Below are positions 1 to 15,913 of a stretch of DNA of 64,000 nucleotides, one piece after another; positions within the stretch are counted from its first letter, which is position 1; each line of letters starts with the position of its first letter. The notes beneath the pieces are model-generated. The model was not told the origin of the DNA. It worked only from the letters and a program-made list of their open reading frames with translations, and ran no database searches. Source of the stretch: Metellina segmentata (Eukaryota > Arthropoda > Arachnida > Araneae > Tetragnathidae); assembly GCA_947359465.1 (NCBI GenBank), contig OX375877.1:71746698-71810697 (forward strand), given 5' to 3'. A program made the position numbers and the translations under genes.

Positions 1-600
1 AATATTTATCGAGTAACAGATTAATTTTGCAGTGGAATAAAACACAACCAAGGATAAATTGAAATGTCAAGTGACATGCCAACATGATAAAAATATACAA
101 ATCGTATTTAAAACATGACTAATAAGTTCATGATTTTAAATATGTTAAGTTTTAAATTAACATGGTGTATGCAATACTAAAAAGATGGAATCTATGAAAA
201 TGAATTTTAAAATGAACATGTTGAATAGCAACATAATGTATAATATAAAAAGTATGATTACTGGAAAGCCATGAATAGTATAAAAAAAACTAAACAATAT
301 TTAAAAAACATCATCATAGTTTGAAATACAAAGATTTGAATGGGTATTATCCCTAATCAAATTTTGCATGCCTAAAATTAAGCTTTAAAATTTTTTCAAT
401 TGGTGATGGAAAAACAGGACATGGCAATTACATTGTGGTAAACAGTAAATGGAATCTCACCAAGGATCATGAAATTACATGGTTTAGCTAACTAATAGCA
501 AACAATCACTTATTTCAATTAATATGGCTTGTGTGGTCATTAAATAGGTTGCAAACATGAAATAAAAATTAAACAGTGGGTGTGAAAAAGTAATTAAAAA
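1..600. other. No gene seen; 3' flank of DDX31
   Basis: AT-rich sequence with no long open frame, no recognisable protein similarity and no clear transposon ends. It lies beyond the DDX31 poly(A) signal. Confidence 0.5.
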
Positions 601-606
601 GTACAT

Positions 607-612
607 TTTATT
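607..612 (-). promoter_or_regulatory. Poly(A) signal of DDX31
   Basis: On the minus strand this reads AATAAA, about 66 bases after the DDX31 stop codon, a suitable place for 3' end formation. No other canonical hexamer is closer to the stop. Confidence 0.6.
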
Positions 613-677
613 CAGTAACATATACTTAAAGAAACTTAAATATATAGTATATACAATAAAATGGAAACAGAATTACA

Positions 678-3600
678 TCAATGTTTCATTTTTTTACGTT
701 TTTTGGCCATATTTAACTTTACAGATTTCAATCCACTGTCAAATTCTGACACAATAGTTTGTATTTTTCTCTTCGTGGAAGTTTTCATTTCAGATTTTCT
801 AAATTAAAACAGCAATGTTAAAAATCATTAATATAAAAAACTAAACAAGGTTTTAAAAAATTTATATAATTTTAAAGTAAAGAAATTTAAATGGTGATTA
901 TCCATGTCATGAAATGTAATTCACTTTTCCCATACATATCATCATTTATCAAAACAAGTCACATAGGCAACTATTTCAAAACCCACTCTTCAAGCAAACG
1001 AAAAATTAGATTAATTAATAGATTAAACATAGATTAATTTATGAGATGCACAGGTGAAAACACTTTGTGAGTGCTGGTCTGGGGTTTTATGAACCCAATT
1101 TTTTAAACATGAACTTTTACCCTAACCTTTTAATACTATGCCATCAATTTCTGATGATGCTTGATAGGCTGACACTTTCAACGATGAATTTAAGGGAGAT
1201 TTAGTCACTCTGACAAATATTTATGGAATAAGTAATATAAAGGTTTACACTGTGTATAATATACTGGTCACAATGTAGAATAAAGATTCACAAATTGAGT
1301 TTTTGAATCCTAAATATGTGTTCACTGATGCTACAAAACTACAAACTTTTTATATCTTGTGCAAATTTAAAAAAATTATTCATTAGTGAAAAACTTTTAG
1401 TGCAGGAATTCAAGTCTGTGATACTTAAAACAAAGCTTAAGATACAATAGGGAAGCTTTCAATATGTATGGATGAGTACTTCCAAGTATAAATTGTCAAT
1501 AATAACGGCAGTTGATATCGGAATGCATTTGATAGAGAATATATAGTAATATTAAACTTCCATCTTGATTGTGAATGAAATATAAGAGAAATAAAAGGTC
1601 AATACACAGAAGCTGGGGATCTAAAAAATTAGCTATAATACTACGTTAGGGAGAGTTGGTCACTACATTTGACAAGAATAAATTATCTCGATTTTTGAAT
1701 ACAGGTGAAATAAAATTGGCAGTTTCTAGTATAACCTAGCCTTTTCAAAAACATTTAAAAGACTTTCAGTTAAATATTACAGCTTTTTAAGGGGATAGAG
1801 TTGGTCACAATATTTGACGATAATCCATGATCTCAATTTTTGAATACAGGTGAAATAAAATGGGCAGTTTCTAGTAAAACCAAGCCTTTTTTTAAAAAAC
1901 ATTTAAAAGGCTTTCAGCTAAATATTACAGCTTTAGGGGCAACAAAGACCAACATGGAAAATATCATGCCTTTTTAATGGCTATGAGAACCCTGAAGTAC
2001 ATAAAAAAGAAACAGGAAAAATCAAGTAAAATAATAGCTTTTAAATGTAACGCCCTTAGCAACTAACATAATGGATATCAGTACATGGCTGCATTAGATA
2101 CTGCTCTACATTTATCCCTGGGAGCAGAAAGTGCTTAAAACTGCAACTTACATCGCATAACAAAGTCTTTTGCAGAACAATTTTTCCTTAATTGTATAAA
2201 AATTTTGGTAGGATTTTTTTTTCAATCTTAAGTTACGATGGTCTGCAGTGCAAAGCACGCTCCATACCACACCTTTTTATCTTTTCTAGCGACGGAACAG
2301 CCTCCCTACACCGCTTGAATTGCCACAATCACTTTATAAATAACACATCTTCTATGTCCAATGACAAAATATTTAACTTCAAAAGCAATCAACATAATTG
2401 CAAATTCTGAATGTATGCTTTGGTTTTAAATAAAGTAAGTTAGTTAATTTTTATATTTTATTATAAATATATAATACATATTTAGTCTCGATAATTGTGT
2501 TTTACGTCTGTCTGTGGTTTTACTGCAGTTTTCAAAATTCGAACAAAATGCCAGCAGAGCAATTGCAATTGCTTGGATTTGAATTGCAGAACACTGAATA
2601 TAATTCTGAACCATGGCATTTATTCAAGCCTTAATGCATGGAATGTTAAAAAGAATAATTTTGAAAAGCCATTATGTATACACAGTACTCTTTTAATTCA
2701 CACAAAATTTTGATATTGCCATACTAGATATCAACAGTATTAAGAAATAGAATCAAAGTATGAAGTACTATACTATAATCAGCAACTTCATTACATTAAT
2801 GTATTAGAAATTAATTCGTTTTAATGCTTATGTTAAACTTGTGTACTATTTTGTAAACTTCTCGCAGAAATAGAAAACTATTAAAAACAAGGTATAATTG
2901 TATTTGATAAAAATAATTCATTAAATAAGGAGAGGACATCTCACTTGTGGAGTACTGGATGCTCAACACAGCTCATCACATCATGATTAAAATTTAGTTT
3001 ACATAAAAGGAATTATTATAAATATGAAAAATGTATTTTAAAATTATTGATGCAGGGACTAGGATAAACATACGAAATCGGCTAGTAAAAAACCCAACGA
3101 CATCCGTCCAGTCACTGGGAAACTAGGTGGTCACCCTCCCAAGTTTCAAAAGGTGTTTAGGTTTTGGAGATTGATGACAGGTCAAGAATTGTCTTGTACA
3201 CCTGTTTGAGTTGGTACAAGAGCATTTTAAATAAATTATTCGTTTTAGGGGAATTTAAGTTTACAAGAGTTTAAATTAATAAAATAGAAGCTTACTTTAC
3301 AAGTAGGAATAAAACTAGGCTCTATTGTGTCTTTATCTCAGTTATTGGTGATCAGAATTGGAAAGATATATAATGGGGAAATTAATTAATGGAATTGAAG
3401 TGGTAGTTCTTAAGGTCCAAACAAAACACAATGACATTTTGGTAAATGTGGAAAAGCATTCAACTGTTGGTGCAGAAGAGTACCTTGTTAAACAACATAA
3501 TATGGAAGAAAAGTTGTAATGCAATGATGGTAGCAAGGAAACACTGAATTTGTATCAAATTCTCTGTAATTTTTAGTTTTACAAATGGGTTTAGAATATC

Positions 3601-6600
3601 TGGCAGAATGCACAGATGTCGTGGAAAAGAAATCAGCAGTTGACACAAGTATAAATATTATTCACATCAATAATAAATGAAGCTGCTTAAATAATTGGAA
3701 CAGAGGGTACTTTGGGAACAAGTTAATAGAAACCCTTATAACTAACTTTCACAAAAAATAGGATTCCTTGCAATTTTTATCAAAGCTCTCACAAAATCTA
3801 TGTTTTTTATATTTCTGCAAGAGTTATGACTACGAACAATATCTGTAACTGGGTATTTATTTAATAACAAAGTGTTATTTGACAAGTGAAACAAAGAAGA
3901 TATACAGTGAGCAAAGGTTTAAGTTGTTTTTAACAAATTTTGTTTCATGTATAATTTATAACTAATAAAGTTCTGCTCTATACTTTTCTTAATTTATATC
4001 TATCAATTAATATCTATATTAGCACTGCAACCATAACATTTTGATATTTTCTTGGCATGAACACATCTTTATCCAAAAAAATTCAAGTACTTTTTAAGGA
4101 CTTATCAAACTAAAAAAATATTTTTCAAGGACCTAAAATTTTTTATAACTACCTAAAACAAGGCATACACAAAATTGTCAGTTAAAAATAAGAAAGAGAA
4201 TAGTTTTAAAAAGAAGACAATTTTTTACTCTATTTTTTTAAACTACTGAGTCGAAAAAGGTTATCAATTTTGGTTATGATTTTCATTTTCTTTTCTCACA
4301 GAAACTGTGATTTTTTTTTTGCAAAGTGGGCCTCTCATCTCAATAACAACTATCAGGCTACTTGCACACATATCGATTTCGGTCATGCAAGAAAATATTG
4401 TACGATAAATTATTTTGGTGGCATGAAGAAGAGTATGGGAGTGTGCACACATGGTTCGATCTACACGACACAATCTCCATATTGCTGTTATCCACTGCCA
4501 CTACAACAGACAGCTGTCATGGTTTATTTTGTTTGAGAAACAAAACAAATCAAAAGTTTTGACTGGGGTTGTGGCTTTTTTTATTCTCTAGTCTAAGTTT
4601 CTATCGTTGCGATTGTCGTTAAAGATAGAGTGAAAATTTTAACGGATTTGAAATCAGTAGAACATTTTACACTTAAAGGATACCTTAAATGTGATTTTCT
4701 TAAAAAAAAGGTTTTTTTTTTCCAATTGTAACTTTTATATTTTTGCAATAAGACTTTGGCTTCATTTCTTTATACGCATGCCAGGTTTCCAATGACGTCC
4801 TGACTGCTAAAGCTACGGTTTCCTAAAAGACCTGCGGTGCTGTTATCTAGCTGTCGTGATATGTCATGATGCAGCGGGCATAACAAGGCGACTGTCTCAA
4901 CGGAGACCAGAGGTGCCAACTTAGATGGACAGAATACAGTGGAGAATGGACGATCTTAGACGTAGCATTATTAGTATATTCCGTGGTGTCAAAGCACGAA
5001 ACACCGGTTTCATTCAGAATGACGCACTTGCTGTGGTGGAAACTAGTCTGGAAAAATTCCAATTTAAGACAAAATTACACAATTATGTACTAGTTAAAAA
5101 AAATTCAAGGATTGTGGGAACACTGTACTTCCAAAGTAAATCAAATAAGCAGTGCTGTTACAAGCAAGCTTTTAAAAAAATTAAAAGGGTAATTTAAGAG
5201 CAGGAAGAATATGTTATTACAAGTGTAAACCTGTAAAATGATTGTGGCTTTGAATAGGGTAAGGGACATTCCGGAGGCAGAAACTTTTAGCTATATGCCC
5301 CAAGTGGATTTGAAAGGCAGGGCATGTTGAATACCCGTTTGGAATTGGTATGGACAGAAAAGTGATCTGTGATATTTCCCATTTGCAAATGTATACCAAA
5401 TAAGTGGTATTGTTACTAATCAAACTAAGGCATATAAGAGTAAAAAGAATCTTACCTGTTAAATGATTGTGGCTTTGAATTTGGTAAGGGATATACCAAA
5501 TTAGATGGTGCCTCCCTGAGGCAGAAGCTCTTAGCTATATGCCCCAAGTGCATTAATTTGAAAGGGAGAACTTCTCGAATAGCTTTGGGATACGTAGAAT
5601 AGGACTGAATATAACTGGAAAAGGCTGCAAAAAAAGTGAAACATAAATTTAAATTGGCAATTTGTCTTCAATTTATAAAGAAAAATTACTAACACATAAT
5701 GTAGAATATATGCAAGTCTTTAAAAACAAGGTACACAATATTTAACAGATCTATAACTTTACAGACATGTACAGTTACACAAAATATTTCTAATAAATAC
5801 ATATCAGAAACATCACTTGTAACTGAAATACTTTTTATTTAAGAATATTTTTTAGTCTCAACATTTAAAAAATTATTCTAAAAGAATTTTGGTTCAAATA
5901 CAGAATCAGCCTACCTTCCATAACTTTTTTTAAAAAATTGTATTAGCTTTTTGTTTTGAATGTTTTATATAGATAACAGATCTAAAACAAAGAAATAGTA
6001 CCGAAATTAGTTTATTTTGTGTTGCCATTTGAAAAAATTGGATATTTAAGGTAAATGTTACGACTATTTTATGAAAACGGTTAATGCTCTAGGGAAAAAA
6101 TTGAAATAAATTTCCTTTGTATACAATGTAACCATAATCTTCAAAAGGAACTAAAATCTAAGAAATATTTTGAAAATAAAGGAAGATATACAATGTTATA
6201 CACATATTCATGAAAAAAATTTCAAACTGTAGCAAATTATTCACAACAACAGCTATAAATAAAAGAATATGTTATATTATTTAAAGATTTTAGTTTATTT
6301 CATAGTCAATAGTATTTAAAATACATGTACAAAGTTTCAAGTAAAAATTGTGGAAGTTATTTGTGACTGAGAAGATTTTTGCATGCACACTTGCGTGTAA
6401 AGCTCTGCAAGAGGTCAATGTAGATCTGTCAGAAGCATGTGAACATGTTGACAGCGTCCTTGATATTCTTGATAATTTTCGCAGTAATGCAGATAAAGAC
6501 ATTAAAATTATGTATGAAGCAGCTTCTTCATAGTTGCTTCAAAATGGTGGAGTAATGGATTTCCAAGAAAGACTGGGAAACAGAACAATAGAGAAAATAT

Positions 6601-9600
6601 CACATCTTAAACTTGTGAAGAATATTACAAGTTGAATCTGTATATATAGTTTTTACACCATGTGAGGTTCCACCTTTGAGACAGATTTACAAAACATAAC
6701 AATTTAATTTCATCGTTACAAAAACTGATTTCTAGCAGATGTCTAGTAACTCGCAATAGTCCAGAGGATTTGGAAGAAAGCATTACATTTTATGCAAAAA
6801 TCCTACCTTGACCAGCTTTTTTAATGCTGAATTTTGCATTTGGCAGTCTGTGGAAAAAGGTAAATGAAAAACCAAACTCTGCTATTGAAGGTTATTTCAA
6901 GTGCAATAAGACCTTTTTTCCAAACATTAGTAAACTCCTTCAAATTTTATTAACATTGTCAACTCAACATCAACACCAGAGAGAACTTTCTTCACTCTAA
7001 GGAGGTTGAAAACCTATTTAAGGAATTCAACAGGCAAAACTCGACTGAACGGCCTGGCCTTAATGTGCATTCATAGAGAGATAAATTTGAACACTGATGA
7101 TGTCATTGATCTATTTTCAAAATCAGAAGGAAAACGTTGTTTTGTATTGTAAAATAAAAACAAATTTGTAGACAAAATTATTTCACTTTAGATTGTACTT
7201 GTGTAACAGTTTAGCATCTTTATGAAGTACACCTGTAAATATTCGGGAGAGTATTTTCGATTCGCCACTGCTGAATTTATTTGCATATTTATAATAAAAT
7301 TTGAAAATGGTTTTATTTTTTAAAAAATGCAACAATAGCAATTTTTGGGAGGATAAATTTCCGGGGGGGGGGATACTCTCTGTCTACCATAAAAATTGCT
7401 CTTGACAACAAGTCTGGGTGGTGACATTCACTATAAAAACAGGCCTTTTACATTTTGAGCAGGGGTGACATAATTTTATTTTGCTTTCCTCAAATGTCAG
7501 AACTGAAACTAGTATAGATCTTTTCAGTGAAAAATAAAAATGATATTGTAGTTGAATTAATATAACAGATTCATACATCATTTAAAAATATTTTAAATCA
7601 ATTTGGTAACGCATAAATAAATGTACTACTTACTGTAGATTAATTATAACCCACAAAAACAAACAATGATTAAAAAAATTTCATGCAACACACAGAAACA
7701 ACAAAGAAGAGAATGTCATTGCCCTAAAAGTTCTTGTCTCCCAATATCACACAGATCAGAAAGTCTGTGGAGAGTTGTATGACAAAGCAGTGGTTTCTGT
7801 TCATTGTTTCTCCAGAATTATAGAGGACAGCAGTGGATGTACATAAGCAATGCAAATGAGTGGTAAGGCAGTCAGGTCCTCAGTCCAGGTGGTAATAGGT
7901 AATTTTTTTTTAATTAACCACACAGTAAATCAACACAATGGGCTATTGACGATGGTCTGGGATCAATCCCCTATAGGAAAGATCTGAGGACAACACCACA
8001 TAATTTTGAACCACAGTCAGATGATGAGGCAACACCTGAGCAGGCACCCCACTCTCCAAACTTCCACACCAACCCATCGCCACGACAGATTTAAGGTGTA
8101 CCAACCACCTCTACACCATACACTTACAAACATCCATACACTGACCCAGAATTGAACCAGGAAACTTCTGACCTAGAGGCTAACACCTTAACCTTCAGAC
8201 CGGTTTGTCGGCAGTCCAGGTGGAGAACCACAACTGTCTCTCAAAGTGGCTTATTAGATAAGTTTGTAGACCTTTCACAGAATTTTGTATTAGCTTTTCT
8301 ATTTCTAGCATTTGTTTTTGTATTTAGTCCCAAACTTCTTTCATTTGGGAACTTCTTTGCTCTAAAATATATATTCTGATTACAAGACTTCCTTTCAAAC
8401 TGCATTATCAAGATGTGCTTGACAAAGTAAGCAAGATAGAAATAATAACTATTTATTGTAAAATATTTCCACAGTAGAAGTGTTCATGCAAATAAGAAAG
8501 TAAGTTTGGTGCAAATAAAAACCATTACTGAATATTTCCAGTTGGCTGACTTAGTTTTGTTCATTTGGTTCTTTTAAAATAAGCAATAACATACCTACAA
8601 ATAAAATCATTTTTAATCAGTTATATATAGAACATATTCACAACATGAATGGAAACAGATGGTCCAGAAAATTTTCACTTGCCAATGTATTAGAAGTTGC
8701 ATCATTTATATTTGTATGTATAACGAACTTTTAATGAACACATAAATATAAAAACTTCTATTTTCTACTGATTTGCTTTTACTTGGGTTTTATAAATAAT
8801 AAATACTATTCAAACAATCATTTTATTAACAACCACTTGATAGATTTTTGCTTGAAATGGAGTACAAGCTTAAAATTTCATACATTACTTGTGCATATAT
8901 ATTTAAAAAAGACTGAGCTTACCATCTTTGGCACTTTTATGAAGAGCCTCTTCATTATAAACTGTAGTCTCGTACGCTGTCTGTAAAGCTGTAGCACAAT
9001 TTTCAGCTGTACACTAAAAATAACATGAATTGAAATTTTAAAGTATCAGCATAATCAATATCAGTGTATTCAGGGGTTATTACAACAACAAGGTTATACA
9101 CAACTTATAGCATAAAACACATTCTACAATGGTGTGCAAAACTTAAGGAACAATGAGCCTAACAGATCGATTTTGCAGCGAACTGACTTGGATATTAAAA
9201 AATGATACCAAAGGTACATCAATAGTCAACGAACCAATGAGTTTAAAACAAAACGATAACTGAAAGCTTAAAAAAAAAAGATAGGTTCTTGGTAATCTGT
9301 ATGACCATTTCAAACACTGATTCGGGCTTTATGCTTGCATTCAGAGAATGAGTTTCAAAATCTGTTTCTAGGTTGGTTGATTTGTGTTTTATGGCGCAAG
9401 GTTCGACAGCTGACAAGCTGTGCCACCTGTTCTTGGAGTAGCAGGATCCACTCCAATGTTAGAGCCTCAGATGTCATGCTCCCAAAATTTGAACGTGCAC
9501 CAGTTTTTACTGAAAACTCTCATTTATGTAATTGTTTAATCTGTATGTTATGTATTGTTTAATTTTATGGTTGTAACTTTTTAAAACAATGGCATTCTTT

Positions 9601-12600
9601 AAGTTTTTGACCACCAGTGTATACATATGTAAGTGAGATATATACATCTTCACACAACGTGCAAAAGGTTGTATGTCTAAAAGCGGTATTTTTCTCAGGA
9701 GCCCAACTAATTTTTTCACATAAGATTTGAATCTCTTTGGGTGTTGTTCTTAGTTCTGTTGACATAACAGATTTGGTTACCAGGTTGGAAATTATAAAAT
9801 GTCACACATAGCACTTATAAAAGAAAAAAGAGAATTTTTGACATCGACCTTTTGCACTTTGAGTGACGATATATATACATGTATGTATATATGTATTATG
9901 TATGTATATATATATGTATGTATGTTTATATGTATACACACTCTATCTAAAAATTTTAAGCCTTCAAACTTAATGCAGTCTTTTTAAGATGACAGATAAT
10001 ATTATATAGATTTTAGTTTTCAAACTGGTCATTTTTTAAAGCATTAGTTATCATGTGTAAATATCTAAAGCATTAAGTTCAGGATTTACATTGATTTTTA
10101 TAGATGATATTACTATTTAAAATGACGTTGATTATTTCCACTTTTATGTGCAAAATGTTTTAAATAATGCCTTTAATTGGATTTAAAGAAGGATTAATCA
10201 AAAAGTGCATGATGCAAAAGTGAGTGACTTCTATATAGGATTTTTATAAATATTAACTTGAATATAAGATTTTTATAAATTATATCTTGAAATCGTACAT
10301 GTTACACATGAATTCTAATATTTACATAGGTAATTTTTAATGCCACCAATTTTTAAGGCAGTTTAATACAGTTTAAAAATGTATATTAGATCCATTTCAA
10401 TCACTGAAGACAGATTAAGATGACCTGAAAGAGATAAACTTATCCAGTGATCATTTTATCAATTGCAGTAGTAATGTCAAATATTAGTAACTTATATGCA
10501 CGAGAAATAAAAAATTTTAGAAAAGACAATTGAAAACTGCAATTTTAAAAGTGAGGACATATATTAACATTTCAAGATAAAATCTATCAATGCTAAATAA
10601 TTCTGGTAAATTAAGGTAAAGAAATAAAATTTGTGTTTATTAAAAACAAGTAAACTTACCTTTTTCCTAAAATTAAACTGGTCTTGTATTAGGAGTAATG
10701 ATTGCAGAAACTGGTTTACAGAGATTTCTTCCAAACTGCAACAAAAATATTTTCATAACAAAAGTTTTACAATTACTAATCAATACCGGCCTATTTAAAT
10801 GATCCAATGAAAATTAATGGATTGAAAACACATAATTTAATTATGATACAATTTTAAAAAAAATCTTCTAATCCAAGATCTGAATTAAACTGGAATATAT
10901 GGAGAGAAATAATGCCATTGAAACACAATGGATAGTGTTTAGCAAAAATTTTGTTTTAGCTACCAGCAAATCTGGAAAACCTCTGTGACAAAAGATAATC
11001 AAGCTGTAATTTACAATACAAGAGGAAACACTTTCTGTGTACATAAATAAGTTTTGTGTTTTCCATAACAAAAGTATGAAATCATTTTATAAAATATTTG
11101 AAAACATTTTAGCTATAATCCTACACCAATCTTCAGCCTCTCTGCCATGAGTTGACAATCGGCCCAATAGAGGTCTGAAGAATTTTATAGCAGTCCATAA
11201 GAAGGTCTCCAGTCATTTTGTCCAGTTGACAAAGATGACAGATAGCTGACCTAGCTATTCCAATATGATGTAAATGTTTTTGTAGGTAGTCATGTCTGGT
11301 AAGAAGTCGAAAGCAAGAGACTCCAATAGCTCTGGGCAAGGAAATTGGAATTTGAGCTGCATTTCTCAATAAAACATTGCAGAAAACATCTCACTAAAAC
11401 ATTGCTGTAGACATCTCTAATAAAAATTTATTAAAATATAATGTAAAACTTAAATGGAAATAAAAAATAATCTAAAATCTGTTTCACTTATACCTGCATT
11501 TAGAGTGCATAATGCCTTGTTTAATGACACTGAATTTCTGGATTTCAAGCGCAAGGTTTGGAAATGGACAAACTGCATCAAGGATTTGTAATGGTAGTAT
11601 GAGCAAAAATAAAGGTTTTTAAATATTAAAAACAAAGTTATTCAAAATCAATCTTTCGGCAATACTACAAGAACAGTACGTACACAATTAAAGCTTTACA
11701 ATTAGGTCCATTATTCATCCTGTTGATATATGAAGGAGGTAATTTAGTCCATGATAATTATTCTATAATTGTGAAATGGGAACAAAATGCACATAGCTTT
11801 GTGATACTGTAACTCTGCAAAGTAGAAAAAAACTGAAAAAGCTACCAATGAGGAATTTTGAAAACTTTGAGATTGGTATGATTACCATCAATAAAAAAGG
11901 ACTTTTTCTAATTTAAACTATTTCAATCCTAAATTTGATCTATAAATGACAATATAATCTTATACCATACAAGCAGCAAACTAAATCTAAATAACTCATC
12001 TAGAATTACTGTAAAAATATTAATGTTTTAGAATAAAATGATGAATGGAGAACCAGTCACTAGTTGACCAGTTACTGCACATTATTTGTGAAAAACACCC
12101 CAAGAGGTAATTTGCAATTACACTTGAAAGGATTTTGGTACTTTGCATATCTTGTGAGGAAGGTGATTAAAAAATTAGCTTCTGTACAATTGCCAAACAG
12201 TCATCGTGAAATATCCAACTTAAAATTCAAAGTCCTCCCAAAAATCTAGTAATTGACCAAAAGTGATCAGTTACTGGAACACATGCAGTTTTGTTCAACC
12301 AATGGTTTCACCACAAACATTATGACTTAAAATTTATTTAGATGTAAAAAACTATGCATATCAAAATTGGGTATATTTATTTATGTCTATTCCAAACTTC
12401 AGTTCAAAATAAGAAATAAATTGAGATGAATTAATATCGAGTTTTCCTTTGTCAGAATAAATCTACAATACTGTCATTTCATAGATAACAATGATTTGAC
12501 ATCTGACTTTAGTTTATAGTTTTTATCAATAAAAAGAAAAATAAGTGAACTTCATATTGTTTACCATTTAATCTAATATTCCATTGGTTGTAAGAATATC

Positions 12601-15600
12601 AATAAAATTTATTGTGATGTGGACTAGTTTGCTTGTATAAATGAGATAAGGGTCAATAACTGAGAGGTTTACCTTATTTCAATTGCCCATATTCTCTTTA
12701 AAGTAAAAAAAAGTACTATGACAAAAAAAGTAGATATATTCCACGGATAAACTTAGTTATGATTTTTAAAAGTTGCCATAGCAAACTACTCAACATGAAA
12801 AATACTGAAAAACTTCCAAAAATTAAAATTGGTGTCCATTTAATTGAATTCATAAAAACTTTTTCAAAAATAGTTAATGTTTGTTAGGTAAACATCGAAT
12901 GAGATTAGAAAGTCACCCTATATAAAAAGGCTAGTTATCCCCAAACCACCAATCTTAACTTTATAATTAAATCAGTCTAGCTTGTAGTTTTAACATGGTA
13001 TAGTTTTAAGTGGAGATTATTTTTGAAGATAAGAGTACTACATAAAACAAACATTCAAACTGTTTAAAATTTTCAAGTATGAAGTATGTACATAGTATGC
13101 TATTTCAAGCTTCTTCTCTACTGTTATAAAAGGAAGTGTTTGTTTGTTTCTTGGCTACAAAGTCCTGACGAATCTATGGCACTTACAGTAATGGGATTTG
13201 GCACACAGGTAGTCCAAATTTTTTGCATTTTTAGGGTCAAAGCGAATTTTAAAATTAAGTCTAGAACATTTTAAAATGAATTTAATAGTGTTTTCACCCT
13301 TGGAACTTCATTTCGTCCCGCTCTGGCAATTGGAAGAAAGAATGGAATTCTTCTATTTTCCCCTATGACGTCACATCACAATTGTCACTATTGACGTCAC
13401 CCTTTGAAACCATGCCAAGTTTCTTCATCTTCCGCTCTCAATTAAATAGGAATGCGTAGTCTCTTCTGAAACGATTCCACAGCGAACATATTGACTGGCA
13501 TTGTTTAGTTCTTTTTTGTAAAATCTGGATTGTTAAAAATTTCAACGGATTAGAAATCTGCGGAAAATTGTACTCGATATAGATACCTTGATTTTCTTAT
13601 GCTAAATCATTTTTCAATTAAATATAAACATATTTTTGCAAGAGATCCTGATGTCACACCGATTGGATCTCTTTGCAACGTTTAATTCTGCTTTAATAAA
13701 TAATTTTTCAACTAAATATTTATACTTTTTGGTTTGTGAAGCAAACCACCAAACGGGCAATGTGACCTCCACGAAAAGAACTGTCACGGGCAATGCCCAT
13801 TTGGTTTGAAAAGCAAACCAACACCATGGGCAACTCCGTTATGGCTGTTATCCACTAGGTTACGAACTCCTTTTGCTTCGCAAACCAAAAACCCAACAAA
13901 AGGAACTGGCATGGGCAACAAAGGGCCAGCATTGCTGTGGCTAGTTATGTAATTAAAAAAAAAGGCAAGTGAAAACTTTAAAAAAATAACTGGGTTGTAC
14001 ATAACTAAACCTATTTTATCAATTGTTTTACAATAAAAATTCAACTTGACACTACGATCTAGATTTGTAACAATCCCAATTTCAACTCAATTTTGTATCT
14101 AGGTATTTACATTATGTAACTTTAACAAGACGTGTGAAAAATAGTAAAATGTTGTCAAACAAAAAGCACATCATAGTGGAATTGGGTTACACTGCTATCA
14201 GGTTTCCCACTCTATTTCAAAAATAAAATTCCTTGACTTTTCCAGGATTTCCAAATAAATTTTAACAAAATTCCAGATCATACTCGAGCAATTCATGACA
14301 TTTTTAAGGTGGAAAACCAAAATAATTTAGCATTCAATAGCCAATTTTAAAAACCAATTTAAGAACTATACACTGTAAAAATTTAATACACAAAGCACAA
14401 GTAACTTTGCATTAAAATAATTTATTCAAATAATCCAACAAATTTGACTTAAAAATCAATTTGTGAATTAATGTATCACTAGCCGGCATTACACATGCTT
14501 TCCTTTTGCTTTATTTTGTTGAAATGGTAAGAGGGCAGGAAATGTAACCTGTTTATTTTTTGACATGAAGGTTGACATGACGTCACAATCTTTTGCAAAA
14601 ATACAAAACATATTCAAGTCAAAAATTTTATTTATTTAAAGAAAATCATATTTTAGGTATTGATCTAATGTGAAATTTTCTGCAGATTTCAAATCCATTG
14701 AAATTTTTACTCCATCTTAAATTGTCTAGTATATGGAAAAAAGAACTACATAATTAAAGTTAAAATTGTTTATCATCTGCTGAAAAATCATTCATCAGCA
14801 CAAAATGAAAACAGAAAAAATAAATTTAGAATCTGTGATCTTTTATGGCATTTCAAAGAAAACAATAACTAAATTTCATTAAATTCATTTTAAAATGCTC
14901 TAGATTGAATTTTAAAATTCGCCACGGCCCAAAAATTTCAAAAAATTTGGACTACCTGTGTGCCAAATCCCACTACTGTAAGTGCCATAGATTCCTCAGG
15001 ACTTTGATAACAGAAAAGAAGCAAGTAGAAAACAGACAAACACTTCCTTTTATAATGTTAGATATAAGCATGAAATTCTTCAGTTTAAGCCAGTTAATTT
15101 CACCACAAAACTTACTTGATTTTATGTTCAAGAAGTAAAACTGAATAGTTGCTTTCAGATGGCAATAAAAACAGCAGGGAATTTCCCTTCTTTCCAATGC
15201 GAGCTGTTCGGCCCACACGGTGGACATATATTTCAGCTGAATGTGGAGCAGAGTATTGAACAATCCAATCAACATGTGGCAGATCTAGTCCTCGAGCTGC
15301 AACATCCTAAAAAAAATGAAATGGAATTAGGTCAAGGATATAAATAATAAACATGCTTTAAGCAATTAGTTGCATTCATTTTATGGAAGACGGTAATTAA
15401 ACACCATGGTGAAACAAGCCTTTGAAATAGCTGAACTAGGAATATTCAGGCACTAATTATTAAAATCATAGAAATACATTATGCATTTCCATTGTGACAT
15501 TGCTTTTCAGGTTTGAATTTCTATAATGTGAAGGCAAAATATCAATGTTAACATAAACAGTTTCTACAATATCAAATAGTGAAATGGTTTAATTTTCAAT

Positions 15601-15862
15601 ATTAATTATTAGCTGACATATTACTAATTATGGAAGATATTTTTAATGTTTTGGAGAGATTGATCCTATATTTGTTCAACACAGATAAATACACTTGCAT
15701 CATGTAACTGGAATAATATTTTTTGAATATTTTTGTATTATTTGTTTACAACTAATTCATAAAATAGACAATTTCAGATAGCAATGGAAAAAAATATTCA
15801 CTGTTTCAAATATACAATGTAGTTCTTAAATAACTTTTGTACTTTCTTCTTTCCTGTATGTA

Positions 15863-15913
<51 letters not shown>

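Noticed and set aside
4264..4562. Frames of 66-88 codons near 4.4 kb with counterparts near 33.8 kb
   Set aside because: Both lie inside a non-autonomous hAT-like element; the reading frames diverge between the copies.
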